DNA of 64,000 nt from NCBI GenBank assembly GCA_029747015.1, contig JAKOGI010002757.1, positions 1 through 64,000 on the forward strand. The letters run 5' to 3'. Positions within the stretch are counted from its first letter, which is position 1. Each line of letters starts with the position of its first letter. The translations under genes were made by a program, and so were the position numbers. The stretch comes from Carnegiea gigantea (Eukaryota > Streptophyta > Magnoliopsida > Caryophyllales > Cactaceae). Below, one piece after another: positions 37,380 to 46,990 of this stretch. A model generated the notes under the pieces. That model made no database searches, was not told the origin of the DNA, and worked only from the letters and a program-made list of their open reading frames with translations.

Positions 37380-37832
37380 TCAAGTCATTTTAATTAGACC
37401 CAGTTCCAATCTGTTCCTCTCAAACTGTTCTCTACTTAGTGCCTTGGTGAAAATATCAGCAATTTGTTTATTAGTGGCACAGAAATTCATTGAAACCAAG
37501 CCTTTTTCAACATTGTCTCTCAAAAAGTGATGACGAATGTCAATATGTTTAGTCCTTTTATATTGACAGGGGTTTTTGGAAATATTAATTGCACTTGTAT
37601 TATCACAAAATATAAGAAAGCATCCCGTGTCAACACAAAAATTTTTGAGTTGTTGCCTTATCCACAGTAGTTGAGCATAACAAGAAGCAGCTGCAACATA
37701 TTCAGCTTCTGCTGTGGGCATGGCAACTGAGTGTTGTTTCTTGGTTACCCAAGATATCAAACAGGGTCCAAGAAAATGAGCCATACCTGAGGTGCTTTTT
37801 TCTATCAACCAAGAAACCTTGCTGTAACCCAA
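37380..37832 (-). pseudogene. Copia RNase H domain, N-terminus replaced by deletion junction
   Basis: About 150 residues carry the copia RNase H pattern: KSTSGMAHFLG, ISWVTKKQHSVAMPTAEAEYVA (catalytic Glu in AEAEY), FCDNTSAI (Asp) and TNKQIADIFTKAL near the end. The first catalytic Asp, normally in a DADWAG-like motif just before KSTSG, is gone with the preceding reverse transcriptase. The frame differs from the upstream pol frame. Apart from the deletion the domain is well preserved. Confidence 0.88.
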
Positions 37833-39649
37833 TCTGAATCTACAAGAGCTTCATTAACATTTTTAGGCTCAATATTAGAGAGAAAAGCATAAAAAGCACA
37901 GAAATTTTTAAGCTTGGATCTTGTTTGCACTCCTGTATTAATCTCAGACAAAATTTGATCAAGGGGGTGCGAACTTTGGTGCTTCCATGGTCGTGGAGTA
38001 AGGAAGTCCACAGACACGCTTTCTACTTTTGCTGGAATACTCGGTGGAACAGGTTGTGGAACTGTTCCCGAGCCTGTTTTGGAGCTTGTTTCTAAGCCTG
38101 TTTCCAAGCCTGTTCTGGAGCCTGTTTCTGGAGTGTTAGGCTGGTTTTGTTCCAAACTAGGTTCAGCAATACTTCCCCCTATTTGGTTCAGACCTTGCCC
38201 ATCTTTCAAGGAAACAGCTCCAGGCCTTGATCCATCATCGGGATACTTACCTTCTTCATGTGTAAGCAATAAATTTTTCTTAGCAAGGCCCAGTTCGAAA
38301 TCATCATCCTGTGTATCAATCTCAACTAGAGAGTTAGTTTCATCAAAAAGCACATGCACACTCTCTTCAACACACAAGGTTTGCTTATTAAACACTTTGT
38401 AAGCCTTACTGTGTGAGGAGTAGCCAAGAAATATCGCCTCATCACTCCTTGGATCAAATTTTCCCAAGGCATCCTTCCCATTATTATGCACAAAATATTT
38501 GCAACCAAATACTCTCAAATGCATAAGATTAGGTTTTCTACCTTTGAGAAGCTCATAAGGAGTTTTGTTTAGAATGGTTCTGATCATGCATCTATTTATA
38601 ATGTAGCATGATGTGTTCAAAACTTCGGCCCAAAAGTTTCTAGAAAGACCACTATCAACAAGCATTGTTCTGGTCATGTCTTCTAGAGTACGATTTTTTT
38701 GCTCTACCACCCCGTTCTGCTGGGGTGTTCTTGGGGCTGAAAAGTTATGATCCACACCATACTCATTACAATAGTCAATAAATCTTGAATTTTCAAATTC
38801 TGTACCATGATCAGACCTTAGGCAAACCAATGAGTGTCCTACTCTCTTTTCAACCTTTTTAAGAAACGCAAGAAATTTTTCAAATGTTTCATCTTTAGAA
38901 GCCAAAAACAAGGTCCATGTGAAACGAGAGTAATCATCCACTATCACAAGCACATACCTCTTTCCACCTCGACTTGAGATCCTCATAGGACCACACAAAT
39001 CTACATGTAGCATCTCAAGAGGTCGAGTAGTGCTAATACAGGTTTTCCGTTTAAAAGAAGTTTTGACTTGTTTACCCCTGGCACACGCGTCACATACCTT
39101 GTCATCATTGAATTTGATGGAAGGTAGGCCGACTACTAGGTCTTTAGTAACAAGTTTATTCAAGAGTGAGAGACTCGTATGACCTAGTCTCTTGTGCCAA
39201 AGCATGACATCATTATTTAAAGCACTTAAACAAGTCAAATTGTTTTGGGGAAGTGAGAGAATACTTACTTTATACACATTTTTGTGTCGCTTTCCCCTCA
39301 ACACAACATCTCCTGTGTTGATATTGACGACCAAGCATTGTTTTGAAGAAAACACTACTAGGTTATCTTTATCACACAGTTGGGACACGCTAAGTAGATT
39401 ATGTTGTAATCCATCCACCAGATATACATTGTCAATTGAATGGGGGAGTGACTCACCTATCTTACCTATACCGACAATTGTCCCTGATTTGCCGTTTCCA
39501 AATGCCACACTCCCTCCATCAGAGGCTGTAAGTGAGAGGAAGTTTGATTTTTCACTAGTCATATGCTGTGAACAACCGTTATCCACATACCACAATTGTT
39601 TGTTTGCTGAGTTGTTTGCTCGGTTGTTCCCCCTCACTTTAGCCTGCAA
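37805..39649 (-). pseudogene. Copia pol: protease and integrase, RT deleted
   Basis: About 614 residues in minus sense. Protease active site at residues 20-26 reads WYVDNGC, with Asn where DSG/DTG is expected. Then GAG_pre-integrase (LWHKRLGHTS ... CDACARGKQ, zinc-binding His/Cys) and an integrase core with all three acidic positions in place: HVDLCGP, RSDHGTEFEN and GVVEQKNRTL. Next come the RVFGCKYF motif and a linker containing repeats of the type ETG/RTG. The chain ends at EALVDSDWVTA, the usual start of the copia reverse transcriptase, and immediately runs into RNase H sequence in another frame. Pol is in the same frame as gag, separated by two stops (39737-39739 and near 39657). Confidence 0.92.
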
Positions 39650-39736
39650 AACAAATTAGGGGTTAGTTTTGGGAACCCAGATCCACTTGGGTCCCATTCT
39701 TTTTGAAGTGCAAATCTCATCTTTTCTAACCCATAT

Positions 39737-41464
39737 TTATTTTACATGAATCAAGTTCTTTTCCATAGCATACCTTCTTATAGGACAAGTGTACTGATAA
39801 TGCCCTGTTTTACCACAATGAAAACACACAATATTTTCTGGTAATCCTACATATTTTCTATTAATAGGGTAATCAGTGTGCTTAGTCACAAAGCCTAATC
39901 CTCTTTTGCCCTGGTTACAGTAAGTGTTCAACCAATTCAGTGCCTGTGAGGACCTGTTCCAGCGCTTGTTTGCAGCAAGGTCTGATTCTACTTGTTTTAA
40001 CTTTTCAAGCAATTTACTGTTCTCAACCAGTAGGGATTCTACCTTCTGTTTTAGTTCAAGAGACTCATTTTCAAGCTTAGTAAGGTCAGAAACAAAGGCT
40101 TCTTCTTCCATGCTTAAGGTCTCTTTGGATTTATTGAGGTCCTCATACAAAACAATATTCTTCATATCAGTTTCAATTTTTTCACTTTTAAGGATTTTGG
40201 TTTCATGCTCTAATTCTCTAATATCCCTTTTTAACTTAGAACATGCATCCTTTAACATGCAATTTTCAGAATTAATAGCATCAAACTCATCCATCAAAGT
40301 AACTAATAACTCTTGAAGTTTTGCTTTATTTAGACCACGTACCTTATCCTTAAGCTGGGCTAGGCTGTCTATAGGCTCATCGTCTGAGTCAGAATCACTT
40401 CTGGCCATAAGAGCTACAGCAGCTTCATCTTCTTCAGTCCCTTCCTCGTCCTCGGTAGAATTTACCCAAGCCGCGAGCATTGCCCTTGAGAACCGCCTGG
40501 CTGAACTGTTTCCAACCTGTTTTCTGCCCTGTTTCCTGGACTGTTCGCGCTCTTGTTCCTCTTTCAACAAGGGGCAGTTTTTCACAATGTGATCATGTTT
40601 ACCACATTTGAAACATCCAGTGAACTGTTCCCGATCATTGTTTCTGGGCTTGCTGAGGTTCTTCTTTTTGTTGTTCTCTTTGACCTTTTTGAAGACCTTC
40701 TTGAATCTTCGGGTGATCATGGCCAGTTCTTCCTCATCAAGGTCCGAACCATCCTCTTCCAAAGCCTTTAGAGCAAGGCCTCGGTCTCTCTTGGTCTCCT
40801 CTTTCAGTTGAGAGCTTCTTCTAAGCTCATAAGTTTGGAGATTACCAATAAGCTCGTCCAAGGTGATTTTATTCATATCCTTGGCTTCTTGGATGGCCAT
40901 GACTTTGGCCTCCCATGACTGTGGCAAAAATCATAGGATTTTCCTCACCAACTCCTCAGTGGTGAAGGACTTTCCTAATGATTTTAGCTCATTAGTGACA
41001 TGGGTGAAACGGGTGTATATCTCCATCACAGTTTCTTTATCACCCATCTCAAACAGTTCATATTTTCTCATAAGAAGCTCAATTCTCGATTGTTTTACCT
41101 TATTTGTACCTTCGTGAGCTACTTGCACGGCATCCCAGATTTCTTTGGCTGACTCGCATTCGGAAATGTGAGTATACTCATCAGGACCAAGACCAAAATA
41201 TAAGAGTTTGTTGGCCTTTGCATTCTTTTCCATCATCTTGAAATCTTCGGAATTGAACTCTTCAGGCTTTTTGTGAACTTTGCTTCCATCTTCGATCACT
41301 TTTGTGGGAATGAGTGGTCCACTCTTGATAAGCATCCATAACTCGTAGTCCTCAGCTTGAATGTAGTTTTCTATTTGGTTCTTCCACCAACTATAATGTT
41401 GACCATTAAACTATGGTGGTTGAGTTATGGATTGCCCCTCAAGCATGCCATGTGGTGTACTCAT
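39737..41464 (-). pseudogene. Copia gag (UBN2-type) with two in-frame stops
   Basis: In minus sense the frame opens with MSTPHGM (ATG at 41462-41464), shortly after the primer-binding site, and runs to the stop at 39737-39739. Two nonsense codons interrupt it: TAG at 41411-41413 and TGA at 40931-40933. Domains: N-terminal gag region (WMLIKSGP, LLYFGLGPDEY, AKEIWDAVQVAHEGT), then LPQSWEAKV and LDELIGNLQTYE, typical of SIRE/copia gag. A CCHC knuckle CFKCGKHDHIVKNC lies at about 40574-40615, followed by an acidic and coiled-coil stretch and a second knuckle CFHCGKTGHYQYTC at about 39788-39829. Role: nucleocapsid/virus-like particle. An RNA-binding basic stretch between LKEE and the first Ser-rich part is encoded by repeated GAACAG/AAACAG words. 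Confidence 0.9.
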
Positions 41465-41506
41465 GTTTAGGATCTCTCAAGATGTTAATCTTTTAGATGA
41501 GAACCT

Positions 41507-41518
41507 GCTCTGACACCA
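41507..41518 (-). promoter_or_regulatory. Primer-binding site (initiator Met tRNA)
   Basis: Minus-strand TGGTGTCAGAGC starts two bases after the 5' LTR end. It matches TGGTATCAGAGC, complementary to the 3' end of plant initiator Met tRNA, with one A-to-G difference. Confidence 0.88.
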
Positions 41519-41520
41519 CT

Positions 41521-43046
41521 TGTTAGAATTGAGAGCACACTAATACAAGAGGGGGGGTGAATTGTGTTGGCAGATTTTCGCAGTTTCTGGGAACAGGCTT
41601 GGAACTTGTTTGGGCAGACTATTTGTAACGTGCACAGAAAGTGTAAAACAGCGAAATAATTGAAAGATGAGAACACAAGATTTTTATGTGGAAACACCTC
41701 GAGCCCAACCGAGGCAAAAACCACGACCTTACCCTGTAGGATTTTCACACACGTCCACTAAACGGGCTAAACACGTTACAAAGGTAACCTTCACTGTTAC
41801 AATTGCAACACACATAACTGTCTACCCTAGACTAGTTACACACCACGTCCTAGTCTCCCAGATTTGGACACACTCACATAATCGTCTCCCCAAGATGAAT
41901 TACACACGTCCAAAGCCTCCCTAGGCTTGGACACACCCAACTCTCACTTTGATGAAAGAAGAGAATAAAAACACCTTACTTTTGTGCTTCTAACTAAGCG
42001 AATGTAAGGTACAATTTTGCTCCTAGTATGCCAAGGAAGATGACTCAATTTTCACACACACTTTGATGGTTTTTCTGAAAATATGATTTGCAAGTTAAAA
42101 CTCCTTGAAAAACCGTGTGAAACCCGTGAGAGATAATGAGGGAAAAATCTTCCTTAAATAGTGTGATGCATATGGGTAAAAGAGTAAACCTTAACCCTCT
42201 TGAATCCTTGTGCTGCAAGGAGACAAAAGGGAAGAGAGCTCTCCTTTCCAAATTGTAATAGGAAATCTCCCATATCTTTCCTTATCTTATCCTTCCAAAA
42301 ATAAGATTTATTTGGTGGATATTCTTCCAAAGATAAAATCAATCTTTTAACAATATTTTCAAAGCCAAGAATAGCTTATTTTGGGTTTAATGATAACAGA
42401 AAATTTATCTCAAATATTTTCAAAAACGTCAGCCCAAGATTTGAAAAAAAACTGTGAAAAATCGTTTTGGCTTGAAAACAGTCTGAACCCTGATCTCAGA
42501 ACTGATCTGAGACAGTGTTCTTAAAAATCATTCAAGGTAATGTTAAATCGAGTTCTTCCAAGTGGCATATTAACAAGAATCTAAGAAAATAAAACCTATA
42601 ACAGACCAAGACTGTTGTTGAATCCATCGGATAGCATCTATAGGATCTTAACTTGTTACTTCAACGCTGTGGTGTTACTCAGAACTGTTTCCTGAGCTGT
42701 TCCTGGAGTTCTTCATGTCTCTGATGCGCTTTGAGTTCTTTTCCATTCAGCTGTTCTGAGAAACTGTTCTTAAGACCTGTTGCTACGATGTTACTCATAA
42801 CTGTTTCCTGAGCTGTTCCTTGAGTACTCCATGTCTTTGATGTGCGTTAAGTTCTTTGCCATTCAGCTATTCTGAGGACCTGTTCTTAAGACCTGTTCTC
42901 GACCATGGTTAATCAAGCAATTTCAAAGTTTTCCAAATAGTATTTTGGAACCTGTTCGATCAACACACTCAAGTGTATATTCCATTTGTGTTTGTTATCA
43001 TCAAAACCTTACATTACATAATGATGGGGTCAACAATTTCCCAATA
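41521..43046 (-). mobile_element. 5' LTR of the SIRE-like element
   Basis: It is near-identical to 32970-34494 throughout, including the tandem 116-bp pair (42674-42902). The outer end reads CCAATA instead of CCTACA, so the terminal CA is mutated to TA on the plus strand. The duplication gctaa follows directly. Confidence 0.92.
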
Positions 43047-43051
43047 GCTAA

Positions 43052-43492
43052 AACCTAAGCTAAACTACCCTAAAAATCTCCTGGAAGAACCCCCGAGTGA
43101 CCCCCCGCAAAAATGCCCGAAAAGGGCTTTAAATAGAAAATCGCGAAACCGGACGACGGGCCCGAGGGCACGACCGTGCCATGTGGCACGGTCATACCAT
43201 GCTAGGGTGGCATGGTCGTGCCACATGGCACGGCCCCACTGTGCCATTCCTCTGGCACGGTGGTTTGGCCTCCCGGTTCGTCCTTTTTGCCGGTTTTTGC
43301 TGTTTTTCGCCGGTTTTTGCTGTTTTTCTTCGCTTTGTCCCGTCTTCGCTCATTTTCACGGCGTTTGCTTGATTTGACATTATTTTCTACAAAACATAAA
43401 TAAAACAAGTAAAAATCTTAAAGATTAAGTTATTATACGAGCTAAAAGTGGGTGAAAAAGGCACGTAAAATAGGATAATTTATCGCCTATCA
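43052..43492 (-). mobile_element. Athila-like solo LTR, right piece
   Basis: It continues 31990-32969 across the nested element. It contains a GC-rich stretch with gcacg(g/a)ccgtgccat inverted words at 43165-43260 and ends with the block shared with the LTR at 1554-3198 (aagtaaaaatc, ggcacgtaaaa) and CTATCA. The exact target duplication ctgtt follows at 43493-43497. ORFs predicted here on both strands are by-products of its GC-rich sequence. Confidence 0.8.
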
Positions 43493-43497
43493 CTGTT

Positions 43498-43780
43498 GTT
43501 GTCCCTTTTTTTGGCAGCATGGAGAATGATCGCTCAAGATTTTTAAGAGAGAGAGGGAGAAAGAGGGAGAGAGAGAATTTGAGGGGTTTGAAGATGAAAC
43601 AGTTTGAGCAGATGATTTTATGATCTTAGTGTCAAAGGAAGTTCCCTTTGAAGCGAGAGAGGAAGAGAGTTTGGAAAGAGCAAGAATTCAGAGTGTTGAG
43701 GTAATAGAAATGAGGGAAAAAATTTCAAGAACAAAAAGATTCATCCCTTCTTTATTAAGGAAATGAATTTTTTATACAAA
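43498..43780 (-). pseudogene. Old SIRE-like element: start of extra ORF and its CT-rich leader
   Basis: In minus sense a leader with CTCTCTCTC runs (43540-43580) precedes an ATG at 43518-43520 followed by LPKKGT, where the solo LTR cuts in. The layout copies the leader and start of the extra ORF at 36920 in the younger element. The continuation is at 31984 leftwards, where the frame is soon lost. Confidence 0.45.
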
Positions 43781-44217
43781 TTTGAGAATATTTTTATTGA
43801 AAAATTGCTTGTTTCTAAAATCTTGCAGCCGGTGGGAGAATTTAATTGATTTAAATTTCCATCTGCTATCTATTTGCTATAATCGATTTTGGGACTTAGT
43901 TTCAAACTTTTTGAACTCTGATTTGTTCTGGACTTTGGGACTATGTTTAGTTGTTGCTCTAGAGACTTTGGTGGCTACTTTGATTTGGACATACTTAGCA
44001 AACTTATTACTACTTTTTGAGGGATACTCTCCTATAATTTAATCTCATCATACAAAGTTCATTCTAATGAAATTGAACTGATATTCTCCAAGGGTTTGGA
44101 GAAAATGTTAGCCAATTATAACTTGGAAGGTACAAATTCCAAAGTAACATTACCTTTTTCAGTGTCATTCCTTATAAAGCAATGCCTGACTTCAATATGA
44201 CTTCAATATGCTTAGTT

Positions 44218-44529
44218 TTATAGTGCTAGATAGGGTTCTTTATGATATTTATCAACGCTCATATTATCGTAACGAATTGATAGCTCTTTGTAGTCAAAAC
44301 CAAGATCTCTTAATTGCTTACTGATCCAAAGTGTTTGAGCCCAACATGGACCCACGGCTGTGTATTTAGCTTTGGCAGTTGATAGTGCAACAGAGCTTTG
44401 TTTCTTTAAATTCCAAGAGACTAGAGAATGTCCAAGGTATTGACAATATTGCAAAGTGCTCTTCCTATCCACTTTAAAATCGACATAATTAGGACTTGAA
44501 TATCTAATAAGGTTGAAATCATCATCCAT
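44218..44529 (-). pseudogene. Old SIRE-like element: RNase H relic
   Basis: About 103 residues with the copia RNase H pattern: FKVDRKSTLQYCQYLG, LVSWNLKKQSSVALSTAKAKY and ISKQLRDLGFD. The Glu of AEAEY is changed (AKAKY) and the end after SVDKYHKEP is lost. Clearly older than the copy at 37380. Confidence 0.8.
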
Positions 44530-45560
44530 AGTGTACCATAGACCTAGGCCTTTGGTTCCTACAAGATATCTAAAGATTGTTTTGACTGCAGTTAGAAATG
44601 ACTTTTTTAGTGCATTTTAAAAGCAAGCACATAAACAAACACTAAGCATAATACCAGGTTTACTTGCTATTAAATAAAGCAGAGGACCAATCATACCTCT
44701 ATAAACCTCCTCTAAACCTGGCTTACCACTTTGATCAAGGTCTAGTTTTGAATTTGATGTGATTATAGTTCTGGCATGCTTCACTTTATCAAGCTTGTAC
44801 TTCTTAGAAATTCTTTCACATACTTAGTTTTGTTAATGACACACCATCCTGGCAGTGAGAAGAAAGTTGAGTTTTCCCACCATACTCATTTGAACTCCTC
44901 ACTCATCAACTTTGAAAGCTCTTGACATAAAAGATAATTAGGGGCTCCCAATAGATTATCATCCAAATAAACATGAATAATGAGGAAGTTCTCTCCCTTT
45001 ATTTAACAAAAATAGTTTAATCAATCATGCCTCTTATAAATTCATTTTCCAAAAGAAATTCGCTATGACATTCATGCAAAGCCCCTGGGCTTGTTCAAGT
45101 CATAAAGTGCTTTTGAAGTTTGAAAACATGATTTGAAAATTCACAATTGTCAAACCCAAGGGGTTGCTCAACATAGACTTCTTTGTTCAAGGAGCCTTTA
45201 AAAAAAAATCCACTTTACATCTATTTAAAATGATTGGATACCCATTTCAAATGGAAGAGCAAGTAATATACATTTGGCCTCAAGTATAAGTACTGATGCA
45301 AAAGTCTCTTCAAAGTCTACCATCCTCTTGGTTATACCCTTTAGCAACACGTATGGCTTTGTTTCTTACCACAATCCTAGTGTAATCTAACTTGTTCATA
45401 GAGGCCCATTTTATCACAACCACTAGATAGTCTTTTGGTGTAGGCATGAGAGACCAAACTTAGTTCCTCTCAAATTGCCTAAGCTCATCTTGCATGGCTA
45501 AAGTCCAATTGGGATCTTCTAATGTATCAATATATTTCTTAGGTTCTATATGAGACCTAA
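44530..45560 (-). pseudogene. Old SIRE-like element: reverse transcriptase relic
   Basis: Minus-sense reading shows the start of copia RT at about 45475-45530 (PNWTLAMQDELRQFER), the catalytic box YLDD at 44958-44969, and the thumb region around 44600-44800 (KLDKVKHARTII, PGLEEVYRGMIGPLLYL). Frameshifts and stops separate the pieces. This is the domain missing from the younger element, so the two copies are complementary in what they show of the family. Confidence 0.75.
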
Positions 45561-46990
45561 ATGAAAAGAACGTGTATAGATTTCTTAAAGATGAGCAACT
45601 TCTTATACTTGTGTTTATATTTGTAAATAGATTGTCCATGGGATGAGCATAGTTGTATTTGAAGCCTCTTATTAGTTTATTAAAGTGACTTTAAACCTAT
45701 TCAAGTATGCCTGATAGTGATACATTGTTCTCTTCATCATCTTGAGGTCTTCCACAACCTTAATGTGCGTTTTCTAGGCGATCTTCATTATCTTTAGGCT
45801 AACTTTGACTATTTTGATTTTGACTTTAAGACTCATCACGATGAGTACTTTGGTAAGCGGATTTATACTCCACCCCTTCATCTTCATCATCAACATACTT
45901 GTTTAGCTCAAACTCATTAAAAGAAGATTAAACATGATAAGGTTTACTAATCAAAGGATAACCAACAAATATACCTTCATCACTACGTGCATCAAAGTCT
46001 ATGAGCTTATCCTTACCATTGTTGTGAATGAAACACTTACTTCCAAAGCCCTTAACATATGATACATTTGGTTTCTTGCTAGTATTGAAGCAATTCATAT
46101 GGAGTCATCATGAGGATAGAAAGGATGAGGCATTTCTTTGGAGCTGTATTGATTGCTTTAGCCTCAGATGACTTTGGGAAATCATTTTCACATATTAAAG
46201 TTCTAGCTATGTCTTCCAAAGCCTTCTTTTTTTTGTTTTTTCAATTATACCATTTTGTTGTGATATTCTTGGTGCTAAAAAGTTATGTGAACATGCTTTT
46301 TATAATATTTAGTGAATTGTCTTGATCAAATTCTCTCCCATGGTCACTTCGAATGGTTACTACTGGCAGGTTCTTTGAAAGTTGTAGATTCGTACACAAC
46401 CTTGTAAATTCTTTGAAAGCTCTATCTTGTTTTTCAAAAAGAAAACATACGTGAATATTGAGTAATCATCACTATAACTAACACATAAGTGTTGCCTAAT
46501 ACGAATAGGTCCACAAAGGTCCATATGCAATAATTCCAAATACTTTAAAGTAGATACAGATTTCAAAAGTTTAAAAGAAGTACGTACTTCCTTACCTTTC
46601 ACGCATGCACTATAAACACAATCTTTCTCATACTTATAAGAGGACAAGCCACATCCCAAACCATGCTAGGCTAATTTATGACTGATAGCATGCTAGCATG
46701 CCTTAGTCTATGAAGCAAAAGTCATGCATCATCAAGAGTAGCTTTTCAGACTAGGAAATGCATAGATGAATTAGATCAAGATTTATGGCATAATATATTA
46801 TTGGATATAGAACCACGTAAAGAAGTACCTTTAGATTTGGCATTCTCAACAGCATATTTAAATGGAGTTAGGTTTATCATAGAGATGTGAAATACTCAGC
46901 AAATTATACTTCAAACCATCAACTAGGTATACATTGCTAATGGAGTTTGAAGGATCCATATTACCAATGTTAATTATATTAACTCGACTA
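45561..46990 (-). pseudogene. Old SIRE-like element: integrase relic
   Basis: At 46360-46659 the minus strand reads a GAG_pre-integrase zinc region (CVYSACVKGKEVRTSFK) and the first integrase motif LLHMDLCGPIR, then a SDDYSIFTYVFFLKNK stretch. Downstream (to about 45900) lie pieces like the post-integrase motif around the GYS/FVG..-type segment. Many stops and frame changes. Confidence 0.75.

Larger units (their letters stand above)
32970..43046 (-). mobile_element. SIRE/Maximus-like Ty1/copia element, 10.08 kb, TSD gctaa
   Basis: Both ends are defined. LTRs of 1525 bp (32970-34494) and 1526 bp (41521-43046) are flanked by an exact 5-bp duplication gctaa (32965-32969, 43047-43051). In the minus sense the order is 5' LTR, iMet primer-binding site, gag with two CCHC knuckles, protease, integrase, RNase H, a 645-codon extra ORF, polypurine tract, 3' LTR. 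The two LTRs differ at roughly 3-4% of sites by eye. The reverse transcriptase is deleted at about 37805-37835. Gag, pol and the extra ORF all contain nonsense codons, so the element is non-autonomous and dead as it stands. It is inserted in the solo LTR above. Confidence 0.93.

Noticed and set aside
43065..43408. Cluster of overlapping frames on both strands
   Set aside because: GC-rich section of the Athila-like solo LTR with inverted gcacg/cgtgc words; no motif in any frame.
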